From contig NC_057925.1 of the NCBI RefSeq assembly GCF_018873765.1, positions 43,679,010 through 43,743,009 of the forward strand: a DNA stretch of 64,000 nt, given 5' to 3'. Positions 60,018-64,000 of this stretch are shown one piece after another. The notes beneath the pieces are model-generated. The model did not search any database and was not told the DNA's origin. It worked only from the letters and a program-made list of their open reading frames with translations. Positions within the stretch are counted from its first letter, which is position 1; every line of letters starts with the position of its first letter. Source of the DNA: Telopea speciosissima. Lineage: Eukaryota > Streptophyta > Magnoliopsida > Proteales > Proteaceae. The position numbers and the translations under genes were made by a program.

Positions 60018-61510
60018 GATTGACTCAAAGGTTTATGTTTACCTGCACGTATGTGTAGATGATCAATTCTCTCCATCATATGGGATTGGGCAGATATGGC
60101 CCGATGTATGATAAAATATATCAATTAAAACAAAGCACATAGATCCTTGATACAGATCATATGCTTTTGGGTGGACTTTTGAATTTTTTCTTTGATCCAT
60201 CTCCATCAATTTACTTATTTGGTTACAAGAACGGGTTGTAGATTTTGACCGTGAAACTTCATCTCCCTCTTCTTGGCATTTCCAGCTACTCTACGGTTCA
60301 CTTATTTGGTTAAAAGGATGGGTTGAAGATTTTGACCGTGAAACTTCATCTTTCAGAATCTTCAGTTACTCTTTAGGTTATAGATTTTGAGTGTGAAACT
60401 TCATCTCCCTCCTCTCCGCATCTCCAACTACTCTCCCTCACTTCTGCAATCCATTCATCTAGCAAGTTTGAGGTTGTTTTCTCCCTCCTGCAGTTTTTTT
60501 CTTCTTTCATTTGCTAATATAATCTATTCTATAGGCTCTGGCAGACAAAGGGAACCCAATGGCACTGCAGGGAGGCGGACAAGGAATGCCACCAGCAAAC
60601 CTACCACCAAACCCAGACGGGTTCATGGAAAGGATGAACAACATTGTACAAACTGTCATACAGAATTGGTTGTATATGCAACAACAGATTGATTTGTTTG
60701 TCCATCTTCTGATTAATGTGCAACTAATATAGCAATTAAATGCACTTCATCAGACACTTAATGCCCAAAATATTACTATAGAGAAGAACTTTAACAATCT
60801 TCAAGTGTTTCTTGACATGATTTTTACGGGGATGGATGCCTTGGAGTTTAATAGTTTCGCGAGAATTTTGAATTCTCTGGCTAGTTGGAACTCAGTTGTT
60901 TACTTGCTGCAGAACATCAATGGATAATTTCCACGCTGGGCACCTGCGACGAAGAATGATGTGTTGTACAACTTGAATGGAGCTCAAGTCAATGTAGTTC
61001 TTGATTTCTATGAAATCGAAGGCCATGGAACTGTTGTGGAAAGACATTGTATACTTACGCACTTCGTAGGCTTACTATTTTAGTTGTTTTTTAATTTTTA
61101 TGTTTAAGACTTTAATATGAAGCAAGTATTTAGTGTTGTTAAGATGAAAGTGCATGCTATATTATTTACCAAAAAAAAAATGCATGCTATTTACTTACTA
61201 TTTGATGAATTAGGTGTCTGCTATTTACTTGATCTATTTTTACTAATGAGAATTTGTCAAATTGGACATCTACAAGTATAGTAAGAAAAGAATGACTGTA
61301 GCTCGATGATTGGTCTCTTTGATTTTTGAAATTTCAACATAGACAGCGGAACTTAAATTTCTGTTATTCCTTATGATTTTATATGTTGTTGAATTTTAAG
61401 CAGTTAAAAGGGATTGGTGTTTTTATTATTTAGTGTGTAAAATATCAAGTAATTCATATATTATAAGAAATTTTTTTCTTTTTCACAGTCTAATCTCCAT
61501 CATGATATCC
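60018..61510. repeat. Large direct repeat, copy 1
   Basis: The stretch from ATGTGATTGACTCAAAGG to about 61510 returns at 62562 onward with roughly 85-90% identity by eye. At 60230-60440 it has three internal repeats of a unit with GATTTTGACCGTGAAACTTC. It contains the unknown reading frame at 60559-61083. The two copies could be a segmental duplication or two copies of one transposable element. Confidence 0.8.
60559..61083 (+). pseudogene. Unknown protein frame, copy 1 (174 codons, two stops)
   Basis: From MALQGGGQGMPPANLPPNPD through NNIVQTVIQNW, NALHQTLNAQNITIEKNFNN and APATKNDVLYNLNGAQVNV to GLLF and TAG at 61081. The frame stays open except for TAG at 60730 and TAA at 60925. In copy 2 these two codons are sense (CAA and CAC), so an ancestral protein of about 174 residues existed. 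It has a Pro/Gly-rich start and a Gln-rich helical middle. An AG before GCTCTGGCAG (60535) may be a splice acceptor, so the start could be in an earlier exon. I recognise no family; a gag-like or host protein are both possible. Confidence 0.55.
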
Positions 61511-62561
61511 ATTTTCAACCATGATAGAGATGAGATAGTGCTTTGAGTTTAATCTCTACTATTGTGTTTAAATGATCCATCATTTTGAGCCATTGGACAG
61601 ATGATGTAACAATTTCGACTATTGGATTGAGAGGATGTGGTTTGGATTAACCCATAATGCATTAAAATTTTACTAAAGTTTCGTCAAAATAGTGCATTTT
61701 TACCTACAATGTAGACATGACCGTAATGACCAAATATTGACAAAACTTCATTGCGACTTCATTAAAATTTTTGTCTAACGGAAATGGCAGACTTGAAACG
61801 AGTTTTTGAACTAGTGGCAATCTATCAACTTTTAATGAAGTTACAATGATTGTCATATGATGTATTAAATTATTGAAGAATGTTTAGAAGAAATTTGTAG
61901 AAGAGTTGACTTCTTATTCTGTAATAAGCTTTCTAGTTTTTTGTTTCTTGAACCTTAAGATATTATGTTTAGGTTTCTTGTAGAGAAGTTTCCCGGTTTT
62001 TTTTTCTCTTTGTTGATGTACATTTTCATTTATTTTGCATTTATGTTCTAATTTATGTGATTTAAAGATTCTTCTTATTGGTGTTTTGAGATAAGAAAAT
62101 GGAGGAATCTAATGTTCCAACTCTCTTAATGGATTGGACCTTACTCTCTTACGAAGTTCAAGCATGTTGATAGATTGGCTTTTGGGAGAGTGTTGAACTC
62201 TAGCCTTTGGGTTAGGTTGGACGTATTTTTTTAGTTTGTGTGAATCCTTAATATAGGGGAGGAGAGGGTGAAAGATCATATATATAGAGACTATAAAGTC
62301 CATACATAATCAAGTATAAGAAAACTAAGTTTTAGTACTCAGATGGATGAGATTCAGCATTGAATTTGCCCACTATAATCAGTTCATGTGGATGTTGGTC
62401 CAATGTAATCATTTTTGTATTTATTTGACATTTATACTCTAATTTCTGAAATTAAGAGATTCTGATTATTGTTTTGTATAATTATCGTCATTCTAAGATG
62501 GTTTGTCTTTTTTATTTTTACAATATCTCATATATATGTTATTAATACATTTAGTTATAAA
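61511..62561. other. Spacer between the two large repeats
   Basis: AT-rich, no frame longer than 64 codons, no motif recognised. Confidence 0.4.
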
Positions 62562-64000
62562 TATGTGATTGGCTCAGAGGTGTATGTTTACCTGCATGTT
62601 CGTGCAGATAATCCATTCTCTCCATCATATGGAATTGGACAGATATGGCCCGATGTGTGATACAATATATCAATTAAAACAAAGCACATAGATCCTTAAT
62701 ACAGATCATATGCTTTTGGGTAGAGTTTTGAATTTTTTCTTTGATCCATCCCCATCAATTTTCTTATTTAATTACAAGGGCGGGTTATAGATTTTGACAG
62801 TGAAACTTCATCTCCCTCCTGCCGGCATCTTCAGCTACTCTGCGGTTCACTTATTTGGTTAAAAGGACGGGTTTTAGATTTTGAATGTGAAACCTCATCT
62901 CCCACCTCTCGGCATCTCCAGCTACTCTTCATCACCTCTACAACCCGTTCATTTAGCAAGTTTGAAGTTATTTCCTCCCTCCTGTCGTCTTTTTTTTTTT
63001 TATTTACTAATATAATCTATTCTACAGGCTATAGTAAACAAAAAAAAAAACTCAATGGCACTGCAATGAGGCGGACAAGGAATGCCACGAGTAAACCCAC
63101 CACCAAACCCAGACGAATTCAAGGAAACGATGAACAACATTGTCCAAGCTATTGTACAAAATTGGCCGTATATGCAACAACAGATTGGTTTGTTTGTCCA
63201 TCTTGTGAATAATGCGCAACTAATACAACAGTTGAGCGCACTTCATTAAATACTTAATGCCCAAAATATTACTATAAAGACGAACTTTAACAATCTTCAA
63301 GTGTTTTTTGACATGGTTTTTATGAAGATTGATGCCCTGGAGTTTTACAGTTTTCACGAGAGTTCTGAACTCTCAGACTAGTTGGAACTCAGTTGTTCAT
63401 TGGCCACAGAACATCAATGGACACTTTTCACTGTGGGCGCCTGCGACAAAGAATGATGTATTGTAAAACTTAAATGGAGCTTAAGTCAATGTTCTTCTTG
63501 ATTTCTACGGAATCGAAAGTCATTGAACTGTTGTAGAAAGGCGTTGTATACTTACGCACTTCATAGGCTTACTATTTTAATTGTTTTTTAATTTTTATGT
63601 TTAAGACTTTAATATAAAGCAAGTATTTAGTGTTGTTAAGATGAAAGTGCATGATATTTACTTACTATTTGATGGAATTAGGTGTTTACTATTTACTTGA
63701 TCTATCCTTACTGATGAGAATTTGTCAAATCGGGCATTCACAAGTATAGTGAGAAAAGAATGACTGTAGATCGGTGATTGGTGTCTTTGGTTATTGAAAT
63801 TTATACATTGATAGTAGAACTTAAATTTCTATTGTTCCTTATGATTTTATATGTTGCTGAATTTTGAGCTATTAAAAGGGATTGGTGTTTTTATTATTTA
63901 GTAGGTAAAATATCAAGTAGTTCATATATTATAAGAAAAAAAATTTATTTTCACTATCTCATCTCTATCATGTAATCTATTTTTTACCATGATGGAGATG
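62562..64000. repeat. Large direct repeat, copy 2 (continues beyond the window)
   Basis: Matches copy 1 from ATGTGATTGGCTCAGAGG to the window edge, with scattered substitutions and small indels, including a lost block within the repeated GTGAAACTTC units. The offset is about 2.5 kb. Confidence 0.8.
63055..63390 (+). pseudogene. Unknown protein frame, copy 2
   Basis: Aligns with copy 1 from MALQ on, but has TGA as codon 5 (63067-63069), TAA where copy 1 has CAG after NALH, and further breaks after the ESSELSD part. Readable pieces include MNNIVQAIVQNWPYMQQQIG and NAQNITIKTNFNNLQVFFD. Because its stops differ from those of copy 1, both copies decayed independently. Confidence 0.5.

Overview
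The window is nuclear DNA of a flowering plant. It has plant gene families with introns (RNase T2, F-box, RALF-like, TPR/PB1, phi-class GST, PPR), Ty1/copia and Ty3/gypsy elements primed by initiator Met tRNA or the usual gypsy PBS, Mutator-like and CACTA transposons, tRNA-derived SINEs, L1-type LINE fragments and an endogenous caulimovirid. I cannot name the species. Most of the window is transposable element; the host genes are few, and most are visibly broken.

Layout. 1-2272: 3' end of a copia element (RNase H plus a 1.67-kb LTR), abutting an exon relic of a TPR/PB1 gene (2273-2512). 5472-6296: decayed two-exon F-box/DUF295-type gene. 6375-23396 (minus): an S-like RNase T2 gene whose three exons can still be read in order but are spread over 17 kb. 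One complete copia element (6878-13718, TSD AATAC) lies in its second intron and a second (13849-23148, TSD GCAAC) splits exon 2; the second itself carries a Mutator-like element with a 9-bp TSD. 24.4-26.96 kb: a MITE-like repeat, a RALF-like peptide gene with one frameshift, and a truncated Mutator-like element. 26.96-31.16 kb: LTR-type DNA, then a minus-strand gypsy element with a gag relic and one LTR. 31.36-34.05 kb: one end of a CACTA element, a MITE with a CAC-rich core, and another Mutator-like element. 34.08-34.43 kb: minus-strand GST relic. 35.48-36.07 kb: a SINE with a 14-bp TSD and a MITE-like repeat.

36733-40612 (minus) is the best candidate for an intact host gene: three exons, all phase 0, encoding a 233-residue multi-span membrane protein I do not recognise. 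Its 3.1-kb intron carries copia gag, LINE RT and Au-like SINE fragments. 42.18-42.97 kb is an 82-bp tandem array built of two diverged 41-bp halves. 44.6 kb holds a PPR C-terminus relic, 46.1-46.5 kb a LINE C-terminus, and 46.6-47.1 kb a foldback and a small tandem duplication.

47820-55630 is a nearly genome-length endogenous pararetrovirus (Caulimoviridae). Its order is Met-tRNA PBS, coat-protein zinc knuckle, protease, RT, RNase H and a second ORF, and it is heavily broken. It is terminally redundant at the PBS, and its surroundings carry 21-bp direct repeats. This two-ORF layout resembles florendoviruses. The last 4 kb are two direct copies of a segment of at least 1.4 kb. Each carries the relic of the same roughly 174-codon reading frame, which I cannot assign to a family.

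No RNA genes or CRISPR arrays were found. All identifications come from reading translations and repeats by eye; none was confirmed by a database search.
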